The notes beneath the pieces are model-generated. The model saw only the letters and a program-made list of their open reading frames with translations. It was not told where the DNA came from and ran no database searches. From Pyrrhosoma nymphula (Eukaryota; Arthropoda; Insecta; Odonata; Coenagrionidae), in the NCBI GenBank assembly GCA_963573305.1, contig OY754332.1:142717977-142781976 (forward strand): DNA of 64,000 nucleotides, read 5' to 3'. Both the position numbers and the translations under genes were made by a program. Below, one piece after another: positions 1-11,600 of this stretch (positions are counted from its first letter, which is position 1; each line of letters opens with the position of its first letter).

Positions 1-280
1 CTCCCTCCAGACCGATACTGGGAGGCCGGAGGGAGATATACCCAGACCGGAACAGTGGGAGGGAGGACTCTCTCTATACCTGTACCGGGGAGGTTGGGGG
101 TGGCCCCTCCTTCATACCTCTACCATGGTGCTCTTGTCCCCTGTCTGCAAGTGGCAGGCAGGTTAAACGTGGGATGGTACAATGGACCAAAAAGGGTACG
201 AGTGCCAGGAGGGCTCCAGAAGGCCCTCGCCCACCCATACAATCTACCATCTGCATTTAAGAATAGAATGTTTTGCTAGA
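1..280. repeat. GC-rich repeat-like stretch at window edge
   Basis: This is a purine-skewed, GC-rich stretch in otherwise AT-rich sequence. An imperfect unit occurs twice, CAGACCGATACTGGGAGG near 8 and CAGACCGGAACAGTGGGAGG near 43, which suggests a degenerate short tandem repeat. Short open frames on both strands show no recognisable domain. It could be part of an intron of the ATPAF1-like gene. Confidence 0.35.
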
Positions 281-1787
281 GGAGATTACATTACATTTCA
301 TTTGAGGGAAATCTCAAGTAGCGATCAGGATTCACTACGCAACAGAGTGGTAAGAAACACAAAACAGTGGAAACAACTCTTATTGTTATTTAAGTTAACA
401 GATAAATAAAAAGGGAGGAAGACAGAATATGTTCCCATGAGCAACTGCTTGAGGTAGATGATCGCATAGGGCATTACGCCCAACGTTGAGAAAATGCAAT
501 ACTATTTAAATTCATCAAAATAAAAATAATTTGTGGAATAATAAAACAACATATTCTGGTATTAATAAGAACACACTTCTATGTGACAAATGCTGTTTTT
601 CACTGCAGCATATTATTTAATACTAGGCATAGAAATATGACCTAAAATATAGGTACAAAAAAATTACTTTTCCAACCATGCTATTGAAAATAAAAATAAA
701 TTATAATAAGGTCACAGGAAAATGAGAAAAAATGTTAAAAACGGTTCTTTTAATTTAATTACTACATACTTATTTATAGCTACAAGTAAAATAATATCAG
801 TGCAACAAAAAAATGTTGTTTTCGCAACGTTGGGCAGAAATAGGTAAATGCCTGCTGACGTTCTAACCAGGGGACATGGTTCAGCAAAGGCAAAGCATGC
901 TACTTGTGTAAAAGGTATGGAGCAACAACATTAAGGGAGAGTGGTAGCAGAGCATGGTATAACTTCTATATAACTAACTATAGCTTCAAAAATGAAATAT
1001 AAAATTATTTTCTCCACCTAAAACCAATAGTTTGATGCAATGTCAACACCTTTTCTTCCTTCAACGCTTTGGTAATGTTCAATTGGACTTTTACTGACCA
1101 TCCTATTTCTCTCCTATGCTAGCAAATCCCACTTAAACCTAAATTTAAGAGGATGCGAGGGCCTAAATTTAAGTCTATGCATCCCTTGTATTTATGTAAA
1201 CGTGATGTTTGAAAATAGGAGTTATCAATAAAATGGCAAGTAACTTAAGTAATGCCACCGAATTAGGGTAACCAAGACGGTTCACAGATAAAATAAAATA
1301 TGTAGGTAACTTATTCATGGCAAGAAAATCAAGACATTTCCAGAAGTTCACATATCGCAAAAATCGAAGGAACTCAAGGAATTTCATCAATCAAACTTTT
1401 CTAGCTTAAACCCAAGCACACATTACATATTTTCGTTCATGAGTTTCTTCAATTGGTCATATTCGTAATCATTAGACCATTATTCACTTCAGCTGAACTC
1501 ACACTATCCTCTATCATCACTTGGCTTGGATTGGAAGGGAAGTATTTTCGTAATATTTATATCCCAAGACATAAACATAACGATTCATGGTATGCATGAA
1601 CTTTTCCTATTTACTACATGAGCTACAAGCTTTGTATTAGCTATCCACACAGCCTATGCTATAAGCCAATATTTTTGTACCAGGGAGTTGAGGAGAAAAG
1701 AAGACACGTAAAAATTAAGGCCATACATGCGTTGAAAAAAATTCTAAGTTTTTTCGAATGACTTAAAATAGCAAAGCCTTTACTCAC
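281..1787 (-). other. Probable first intron of the ATPAF1-like gene
   Basis: This AT-rich stretch lies downstream of the splice donor at 1787 on the minus strand. I see no further ATPAF1-like exon and no recognisable repeat in it. The 71-codon frame at 1175-1390 (-) has no family signature and is probably chance. The intron is therefore inferred to be longer than 1.5 kb, with the remaining exons outside the window. Confidence 0.4.
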
Positions 1788-1975
1788 TGTCTTATTTCTG
1801 AAATTTTCTTCTGATATTTTTCGTAGTATGGATTTTTCTCCAATGTCTCCATAGCTTCATTGAGGGCACTGGAGGACGTCATGATGCACCGGACACTCTT
1901 TTGTCCACTTCGAGAATGACGGAAGACACCACTTATATTACGCTCGGAAAGTCTAACTATAATACCCTTAAACAT
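1788..1975 (-). CDS. ATPAF1: ATP synthase F1 assembly factor 1-like, exon 1 (partial gene)
   Basis: First coding exon of a gene resembling ATPAF1/Atp11, the mitochondrial chaperone that binds F1 beta subunits before alpha3-beta3 assembly. The exon encodes 62 residues. The start is well supported because an in-frame TGA lies 9 nt upstream of the ATG. The N-terminus (MFKGIIVRLSERN..., several Arg, few acids) fits a mitochondrial targeting peptide. The C-terminal block LEKNPYYEKYQKKISEIR matches the family segment that begins the mature protein (human form NPFYDRYRDKIQLLRR). The exon ends in phase 2 at a good donor, ACA|GTGAGT. The assignment rests on this short block, so it is probable rather than certain. 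The gene is divergent from HYI. Confidence 0.68.
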
Positions 1976-2449
1976 ATCTATTCACGGAATAACCCCACCA
2001 TTTCACTCCACAACCCTCCCGCAAGCATGCCCGCAATCCCCGCAATTCTCCTACTCTAACAAAACACTTACGAAAATGGCATGTGCGCGCTTGTGTAGCC
2101 CTCTGCTGGAACGAGGGAAATCAGGCGATCAGGCCAATTCGGAAACATTTGAAACACTATTTACAGGAGGAAAGGTCAATATTTGAAATTCCTCTCTGGT
2201 GGATATTGTGAATGGCATATTAAAATTTTTGAAGTATTCATTTTGTACTCGATAATTTTATCACTGTCCAACTTCACAAAACTCTTCCTTCTCATGCCCA
2301 CGCCATCCTTGAAACTGGCGCTAGCTTGACAATGAATTTCTGTTTAGCTACAGTTAACGCCGTGGAGTATGTGGCATAACCGATAAGATAAGGAAATAAA
2401 CAATCTTGTTGTTGATATCCAAAATCGGGTAATTAACTGGCATCTCAAA
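1976..2449. promoter_or_regulatory. Probable bidirectional promoter between ATPAF1-like and HYI
   Basis: The 474 bp between two divergent start codons must hold the 5' UTRs and core promoters of both genes. No clear TATA box is visible for either, which is usual for housekeeping mitochondrial and metabolic genes. The HYI start has an insect-type context, CTCAAAATG. The shared-promoter role is inferred from geometry. Confidence 0.5.
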
Positions 2450-2645
2450 ATGTCTCTCAAGTTCTGTGCAAATTTATCCTTCATGTTTCAAGAGAGTTCT
2501 TCCGTCCTTGAACGGTATACCTCCGCCGGAAAATATGGATTCAAAGGAGTTGAATATGCGTTTCCTTATTGTGATCCTATTTCTACTGTTGTTGATGCCA
2601 AATCCCAGGCTGGTGTAGAACAGATTCTCATCAATGTCCCTCAAG
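2450..2645 (+). CDS. HYI: HYI exon 1 (residues 1-65)
   Basis: Starts at the first ATG of the frame and ends with CAAG|GTGAGC, leaving one base of codon 66 (phase 1). It carries the first barrel strand and the NVPQ segment. The open frame continues 119 nt into the intron by chance, but family similarity stops at the donor. Confidence 0.93.
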
Positions 2646-5600
2646 GTGAGCCAGAGAGTGGTGGCAGCCCATTTGCTAGTACTTATTTCTATCCCCGACA
2701 TTATATATGTTATGCATTAATTTTTAAATATTCGGATGCTATCAGGAGTGAACTAAGGTTTTAAGAGTCAAATTCGCGGAGTACGGATACGTGTGCTTCG
2801 TTTGCCTGCCTCTCAAGTTGTTATTACAAATTGTATCGGATGCCTTGTGTTTCTTTTGCAAGAAATAATTAATCCTCCGAATCAGTCCCCTTGAAATCCA
2901 CCATCGTCGTGCCTTCCTAGCTCAAATATACCTTGTGTTAATTGAGCTCGGGAGCCCAAATACTGCCGATTGTCACCGCCTTACCGAGGGAGAAGCCACT
3001 TCATGGGCCATGTATATGCATTATGTCAATTCGGCATAGATTCTGTGGAGGCTGTTCTACTATAGTATCTCGCAGCCCCTTACTTTTGCTGTTTATTTTT
3101 CTTCCTCTTCTACTTGGTGATGAGACTGATTTTATAATGTATTCCCTGTATAACTCTGATAATATGTAGAAATTACTTTTTTGATATATTATAGTGTTTA
3201 TGGTAACTTCTAGCCTAGCTTATTAGATCTGTGTAGTGCAGGTGCAAGCATAATTTACGGAAGTTATGCTTTAAGGATCGTTCCATTGAAATTGCACATA
3301 TGTACAAGTATGCATAGTTGTGGATGTTGGGATGACTCTTGGAGTTGCTCAAAATGAACAAGCCATATTCAGTCCGTGCCTCAAATGCCCAGTTAGCATT
3401 CAGTTATTTTTCCTGTAGATTTCCAGTCCCAACTTGGATGTGGCATCCAACTTCAGTGGAGATCACTAACGTGCAGGTGATCAAAAGTCCTTGGATAAAA
3501 AAAATAATCATTTTATGCTTCAGAATTTCCTAGTGTCTTACTACCTGAAACCATTCACTTTACCCTAAGGTCTTAACATCTTCACTGTCACTTAGTGCTC
3601 AAGTTCCCATTGTCATTCCATGGCAAGTATCCTTCTATTTGACTTCTCGATGCTCCTCAAGGAGGCATGGGAAATCAGTTGACCCCTTATCTTACTTTTG
3701 TTGCTCCTGAGAACTGAAGTCTAAGTCACGACCAGAATATCCTAGTAGATGGGTCATGGAGATCAAGTTGGTGTGGTGGATAGATCGATGGCTTTCTACC
3801 CTAAGGATCCAGCATATCCAAGCCCTGGCTGAGATTTTTTTTTAGTAGACCCCTCTTTATATGTATAGGCCAATCATGGGTTTCTCTTTACCACTCCTTC
3901 ATATGCTAAGCAATCCTTCACTCATGGAATCTGGTTCTTTCCCGGTGTATTCATTCATTCATTACAGTAATCTACCGGTTAGAGGTAGGTTGTGATAAAA
4001 GTCAGAGAATATCCAACGAACTCTTACACGTTCCGTGCCCTTCCTACCGCTAGTATTTCTTTCTTCATCTCAGCATAAGTCCTACCTTTCTTCATCCCGC
4101 CCATAAAACCGATTCTCTTCCTTCCCCTTCCCCGCTTACCCAACATCCTGCCCTCTATCACGGCCTTCAGAAAACCATTGTCCCTCATTACCCCTTCCAG
4201 CCACCTACCCTGCCTTCCCCTAATCTCATCTATAAGTTTCCTCTCCTCGCCCGCCATGTCAAGCACTTCCTCATTTGTCTTTCTTTCCGTCCAACACACC
4301 TCCATTCTCCTCCACACCCACATCTCGAAAGCCTTCAGCCTATTTTCGTCTTCCTTTCTCAAGGTCCACGTTTCTGCCCCATACAACGCCACACTCCATA
4401 TCAAGCTCTTCACTAGCCTCTTTTTTACATCCTTACTTAAGGTCCCCATCATCAGCTCCCTTCTATTATTGAATGCTTCCTTCGCTAGCGCTATTCTCCT
4501 CCTAATGTCTTTGCTACTATGTCCTGTTTCTTCTAGCGTACTACCCAAGTAATTAAATTGTTCTACTTGCTCCGGTTTGTGACTTCCTACTCTTATCACC
4601 AGCTTCGCTTTCTTTGTCCTAGAGAATCTCATTACTTTTGTTTTCCTATTATTAATCTTCATTCCGTATTTCTCACACTGCTTTTCCAGTGTATCTACTA
4701 AAGTTTGCAGTCCTTTCAATGACTGACTGACCAACGCCTGGTCGTCTGCGAATCTAACTGACTTCATCCACTGGCCCCCTACCTTCATTCCCACGTCTAG
4801 CTCATCCCATGCCTCTCTTACCATTTCCTCAGCATAGATGTTAAAAAGTAAAGGCGACAACGGGCACCCTTGCCATACCCCACGACCTATAACTGCCGAG
4901 CTTCTCAAAATTCTCTTGGGTTCCCCACCGGGTCAGAGTGGATGATGGCCGACACATGACTCGAGCTTAGTCCTCTGGGCAGAGGTGAGTGTTGTGACTG
5001 AAAATTGACTGTCTAGTTATGTGAAATGGGCGAGTCAGATGCAAGGTCATGTAGGTTTTGGCACTCTATGATGGTGTTGTACTTTTTATTTTTTTGAGCA
5101 GTGGTTTCCAGTTGTTGCTCTGGTTATACCCTGAGTCTTGATTGAAATTATTCCTCTCCAACCTAATTTCAACGGCTTCCTTAATTAATTGGTCCCAACA
5201 TCCCATAGAGTGAGTAATCAATTTGGTGTTTTGGAATTCAAAGTCATGTTATAACCTGAGCAACACCTGGAATCCCCTGCTCAAAAAATAAGTACAAGAC
5301 CATTTTATAGTGCCAAAACTTACATGACCTCACATCTGACTTGCCCCTTTGGCATAAATAGGCGGCCAGTTTCCATTCGTGCCACTCACCTCTGCCCTGA
5401 GGACGATGCTCGAGACAAGTTTCGAAACGTCGGCCACCATCCATGACATCCTCTGACCCAGATGGAAACCCGAGAGAATTTTGAGAAAAACCTTCACTCA
5501 CCTTTCCTATCCACACCTCCGTAGTGGCACAGGTGACCTCAATTGTTGGTCCACGAATTGCTAACTCTTATGAGGCCTGTCAAAGCTCATATAAGATCAT

Positions 5601-8600
5601 TAGGAGGCTATTCTCCAAGGGAAACCACAAATAGGATAGGAAATGGAAGTAGTCCCCCTATCCAGAGATATGTATTTTGCACTCCATTGGACTTTGCTGT
5701 TGATGAAGTGAACCCTCACTGATTAAACTGACTATCTGGTTGAAGGTGATATTCTTTTTATTTATTCCATGTTTGGCTGTACAAAATATGAAGAATTACA
5801 ACCTGAAGATCAATACAAAGAAATATTAAATTATGGATTGTGGAAGTAATACTGAGGATATAGACACCATTATACATACTTGGACATGAAAAACTACAGC
5901 AAGTGGAAGAACAGAGCTCTCTGGGAAGTTGGATCACCATACATGGAAGAAGCAAGAAAGGTGTAGTGAGCAGAGTGGTGCAAGCTAGGAAGGAAGCACT
6001 TTATTGAAATGTATAGTATTTGAAGCATGCTAATATAAGGCAGTGGCGCTTGGGTGATGACTGCTGCAGAACAAAGAAGATTAGAAGCAATGGAATTGTG
6101 GTGCCATCGAAGAATGGTGAAGACCAACTGGACAGAAAGAATCTTCAATGAAGGAGTCCTACATAGAGTTGGAGAGAAAAAAGGTTTAATGAAAACTGCA
6201 ACGTAGTTAAATGAAACAATTGACATATTCTGCAATGTAATGGCGTGTTGAAAACAGTCCTGGAAGGAGAAGTATATGGGAAGAATTGTCGAGGCAGGCC
6301 TAGGATGGAACGCTTGAAGGAAATTATGAGGGATGTTTAAATGAAGGAGTAAAGTGGTCAGTTGAGAGGAGAGTGGAAAGGAAAGCGACAGTTAATTAAT
6401 CTTTGGGGAGATGACTGCTGACGACGATGAAAAAATGTAGCATTGGTGGAAGAAGAATTTGCTGAAAATGTTGGAATTTCATGAAAGTTCATATGAATAC
6501 TTCTTAACATCATCATTAAATATAATCTGCCAGCATTGAATCTCATGCAAAATCAATTATTTCTACCAATGGTGAACTGTAGCAACATTATTCCTGCTTG
6601 AGAAGGGTATTACCTTCGACTTCTATCCAGCCAAGTGATTTTCATGCCATTTTATTGTCCCAAGCCTTTCATTTTTCGCCTGTCTCCTAAAAAAATTTGC
6701 ATTAATAAAAAAAACCATTATCATGAATCCAAAGGCCAGTTCGATATGTGAGTGTGGAGCTTGTCAAGCACTAGGCCCAAATTTGAGTAGCCTGATTAAA
6801 TTGGGCATAGCCCAAGCTACCATTTCATCTCCTGCTATCTATGTATTTCTACTTAGACGCTATGTATTTTTCCTAAATCATCTCGCTCATCCTTACCGTG
6901 CGATAACCTGGTCTATCTACCTCCTCGCCTCTCATGATCTCTCATACTCTGTTAGTGTAAATATACCATCAGCAAATATTGAATCTCCGACAATTTCTGC
7001 ATGAATCTTGATAATCATTGTTTATCGATTGATATGAATTCTTATTAGAAAGGCATTCTTTGTATAGCAGGCTGGCACACTTTTAAGTCTGTTCACAGAT
7101 CTCTAGAAGTCTGGTTTCTCTGGACTCTTACATATTTCGTATTTAAATATGATGAAAATATTCAGCAACCCCAGCATATTGAATGAATTAGTATGTACAT
7201 ACATATTTAAGAAATAAAATCACATGCGATGGATCACCTTGTGGCATAGTGAATAACACGAATTATCTGTGCACAACATTGAGAGGAAAGGGGAAGTTGG
7301 GAAATTGGTCAATATAAAGCATGGTAAAGTGGTAGGTGTTCAGGAGGGGTGGATATTGAAATTTTTTAAAGAGCATTGTTTATTTGAGCATCGTTACAAG
7401 TAACAATGGGATACTGTAATAAGCACATGCACTTCTGAATTCTCTTGCTAGCATTCTTATGAGAACAGAACTTTTCTTCTGGGGAACCTAATTTCTCTCT
7501 TTTTGTGTGTTTATTTTCTGTTTAATCGCTGGAGAAGAATAAATCTGTTATTATTTTTAATTTTTAGGTGATTTTGGGGAACTAGGCCATGCGGCATTGC
7601 CAGAGAAACAAATTGTCTTTGAAGAAAATATTAAGTTGGCCATTGAGTATGCAAAGGCTCTGTCTTGTAAAAGGTAAATGTGATTTGATGTCACATAATA
7701 ATTTTCCTATGAATTATTATTGAATGTGATCATGATAGCTTAGTTGTAAATATTAACCTTTTTGCTGTGAGTTGAATGGTGTTATCAATCATATTCAAAT
7801 GGAGGGTGCCAGGCTGGTGCCTCAATGTACCAGACTTCCCAATTTTGATTTTTCATAGTGTCTAATAAACTGAACAAGTGTAATTTTATTTTTTTAATAG
7901 TGTCAGCATTCCATGCATATTTAATATTTTAGTTTTTTCCATACTTTCTGAGTGATGCACATAAACTTCACTGAGCCATTGTTAACATTGACTTATACAA
8001 TGCATCTCTCATGAGGATATGTACATATCTGAACTGTTGTCCTGATAATAAAGCATGCCTGACTGCGTAGGTTATGTGTCATACTATCAAATTCTTGTGA
8101 ATTGTTGGGAAATGCTGCTCTGAAACAAAATTGCACTGCTTGGCTGTGAGTTGTATGGCGAGGCAACTGACTTGATTTGATAGCAGTGAGTTGGCAAATC
8201 TCTGCCAAAGGAGAGGGGGTAATTTTCCAATCATAAATTAACCCCTGCTGAAATTCGCTTTGAGTTGAGAGGGGGTAAATTTGTCAGGCGACACAACCTG
8301 CGCAATGATTTGTCAGTGAGTAAACCCAGTGGAAATGAAATGCTGTTTTGAATGCATGGGCTGCAGAAAGGGTTCATAAAATTTAAAACTCATTGCAAGA
8401 CTTTCCCAACTTGAGCATGGCATTGACAGACTCTTTTTCTTTTTTCATTAATTCAGCAATTCTTCCAATGCATCTCACTTTTTGTACATATTTATATCTG
8501 CTTCAGTGAATATTTCCATTTGACTACCTTATTTTTTAGCGATGAGACAAATCCAAACTTTTTTGGGCCTTAATCTTTTTTGTGAAATCTCAAATTTTTG

Positions 8601-11600
8601 AATCTCAAATCTGAATCCTATTTTCACCAAGTTGTGTATCCATTAATTTTCTAATACCAAAGTACCAATAGGACCCTACCCAAACCAATAGTGAAATTAT
8701 AATTTCCAAGTATTGGGTGATTCCTGGCAAACTCAAAATTTTCAAAATATCAGCTCTTAGTAATTGAAAGTGCAAAGCAAATAAGGTGATTTGAGTGTCT
8801 GAATTTTCCATAAAATGGCACGACATAGCTTCCAACTGTAACTCCAATTAATATTGATCTACCTAGTGGACTGATTTACAATCAACAAACAAAACAATTT
8901 GTAACAACTATTTTGTGATTAACAACAGCCTGGTATGTCTTTTAACTTTTGGCCTCATAAACATCTATTCCCATCTCTTGGGGCAGTTTAATTTTCCCCA
9001 TTTTTTATTTGATGGTTGTATAGAACCTAATAACTTCTTAAAGTGTATGGAATAAGTGCATAGTAGTAATTTCTTAAATTTATGTAATTTCTTTTGTCAC
9101 TATTGTTTGTATAATTTGTGATCATAACCACGTAAAATGTACCTATCTTCATTTTTTTAGATAGTAAATAGAATCCTTGATATTTTTTGCAACATGTGTA
9201 TGCTTTATTGTAAAAGGCTTTTCTGTGCAACATTTAATTTTTTGTTATTTTGATCTGTATACTACAGAATTCACATAATGTCTGGGAAGGTGGCTCGGCC
9301 AACCGGCCTTAATGTAACCACCTATGTGGAAAATATACGGTATGCTGCAAATCTTATGGAGAAGGAGGAGATTGTTGCTCTCATTGAGCCTATAAATAGC
9401 ATAACAGTGCCAACTTATTTCATGAATAGCTATGAAACAGGTTAGTGTCATGTTATTACAAGGCATTTCCTTATTACTCATCCAGCTATACCTTCTACAG
9501 TAGTTTTTTTCATATGTTCCTCCATGTGTTGTGCTTGAACGGTTGAGGGTTTGAAAAATTGGACCAGTAAAATCACCAAGAATGCCTTTTGAATATTTCA
9601 TTTTCACAGCTGTTGTCAGTCTCATGGGATCCCTCGAGATAAGGAAATATTTTGAGAATTTTGCCACCGTAAATTATAGGCAAGGCATGGTTTAGAATAT
9701 AATGGACTTATTTGCAACTAACATTATTGCTTTATCTGATTTTTTTTGGAATCCAATGCAAAGGATATTAAACTTGCCAGCCTCGGTGGTGATGGGGTTA
9801 CGTCCTCGCCTGCTAACCCGGAGGTCGTGGGTTCAAGTCCCACCTGGGGAGGATTTTTCACCTCCCAGGCCATGGTTGTGTGTGCTGTGTTATATTTTCG
9901 AGTTAATTTGTTCCTCAGGATAAAGTGGTTGTTATTATAAACTACTTCTAACAGAGCTCCTTCTAAGGTGTCTGCTGGGCTTTTCTGTCTTCTTATATTG
10001 GACTGTCAGGTTCTCCTCAATGCGATGTCTGATGGACGAAAGTCTCACTAGCCATCCTGCTGGTGTCTTTGGGTCAGAAGTCTGAGACGCCAGCTGGATA
10101 GCTGGTGAAACTGTCATCAAACAGACACATCCCAATGCAGAGGACGACTAGAGAGTCGAGCATAATATGACTACCTGGCAAGTCAACATTTCTATTCGAA
10201 GCAAAATGAATTCTTAGCCATTACCATATCTAAATATTTTGGCCTGGCACCCATTTGTGTTTCAGCACAGGCCACAATTTTTTTAATTTTTTCTTTGGCC
10301 TCAGACATTATATTTAAGAAAAAGACAATTTTCCTTGGAGCATTGATATGGACCGCCCATTCCCCTTATCTTTCCAAGCCTTTTCAACCACTTCCCTTGC
10401 TTCCTTGGCAGTCAAAGCATTGCAAACATGTGGAAAAAATTTATATTCCACCATCAGGCAAGCACCTACTAATGCTCTCTCATCTCGTTGTGTATGTCCT
10501 TCAGTGGTGTCAGTCCCCTTGACTGTGGACCATAATCCATGTTATTTTAAGATAAATTGACTTCCCTAATGCCCTGTTTTATTAGTCCTCTCATCCCTTC
10601 ATGTTCACAAAACTATGAGAACTTGGGATAAATATGTAATCGCTCATATTTCATAGTTTCCCTAAAAGAAATATACATATACACTCACTTTGCCACACTC
10701 CTGGGACCATAACCTGTGAGGTCTAAATATGTAATTGCTTACAAGTCGATCAGGGAATATAGGATTAATCAGATTAACACAAACTTAACATCGTCTCCAA
10801 CAGATTTAATGAACAAGAGAAGCATCAAGAAGTACAACCACGTGAAGGTAGAACAAAAAACAAAATAAAATTAACAAAGATTGTGTGAAGTATTAGAAAG
10901 ATCACTTGCAAGATTACAAAGAAAATACAATCATGAAATATTTAAACAATTTCAATACTACCAGTGGAAAATTTTGTTGTTATCAATTGTTTCTGGAACC
11001 CATCTACTGACTGCGTGGATAAGTGTGTAGTGATCTCACTTCATGAGTCATATTTCTCTGCAACTCATTAATTATTTCCAGCCCTGTCATGTGCATATTA
11101 CTCATTTCGTTCAATCAGGATGTAATTGCCATCAACAAAAATCTTTCTATCATGTGAGATATCCAACTTGAACTCCTTCATATCACTCTGTTAAGTGAGA
11201 GCGAATATCACCTCTTTCCTTCTCATTGCCCTTCCTCCACTCCCCGTTTTCTTTTACATCCTTGTTGTATCCACTCATTGAAAATAACTGCCCATCATGC
11301 AGTGAATGCCTTTCTTGCCATGAGAGGTAATTACATACCTGTTAATCCTGGTGTTCATCAAGGGGGATTGAATCTGGGATACATGACGAATGGTGGCTTA
11401 AGAGTGGAACCCTCTCAGTCTTTGCATTGTAGCTAATGAGATGGCTGAGGCATAATTGTGTCCAATTTAAATGACCTAATTATCAGGGGGCTTTTCATGT
11501 ATTTTTACAGTGTGTTCAAAACACAAGTAGATAGGAATATAGACACTTCATTGATCTATATTATGATAGACAATCATTAAATACAGGAGCCATCACAAAA

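Larger units (their letters stand above)
2646..7567 (+). other. HYI intron 1 (4.9 kb)
   Basis: GTGAGC donor, and a pyrimidine-rich acceptor ending TTTTTAG. It contains a SINE-like head near 3760, an RTE-like reverse transcriptase fragment (-), a Penelope-like inverted structure and a decayed RTE copy (+), each listed separately. I recognise nothing in 2646-3750 or 6430-7560, which are AT-rich. Confidence 0.9.

Noticed and set aside
2646..2764. Continuation of the HYI exon 1 frame to 2764
   Set aside because: Family similarity stops at CAAG|GTGAGC and resumes at 7568, so this is intron read-through.
4178..4552. 124- and 65-codon + frames
   Set aside because: They lie antisense to the RTE reverse transcriptase, whose motifs clearly identify the true coding strand.
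5397..5428. Canonical hammerhead ribozyme
   Set aside because: CTGANGA and GAAAC are present but an extra base separates the core from stem II in every copy, and the cleavage-site NUH with stem III is not established. Kept only as a hammerhead-like finding.
9776..9860. Possible tRNA gene (also 17560, 29300, 34938, 45545, 51051, 55090, 58380)
   Set aside because: Good B boxes, but the anticodon arms are irregular and the same body sequence follows in many copies, so these are SINEs.
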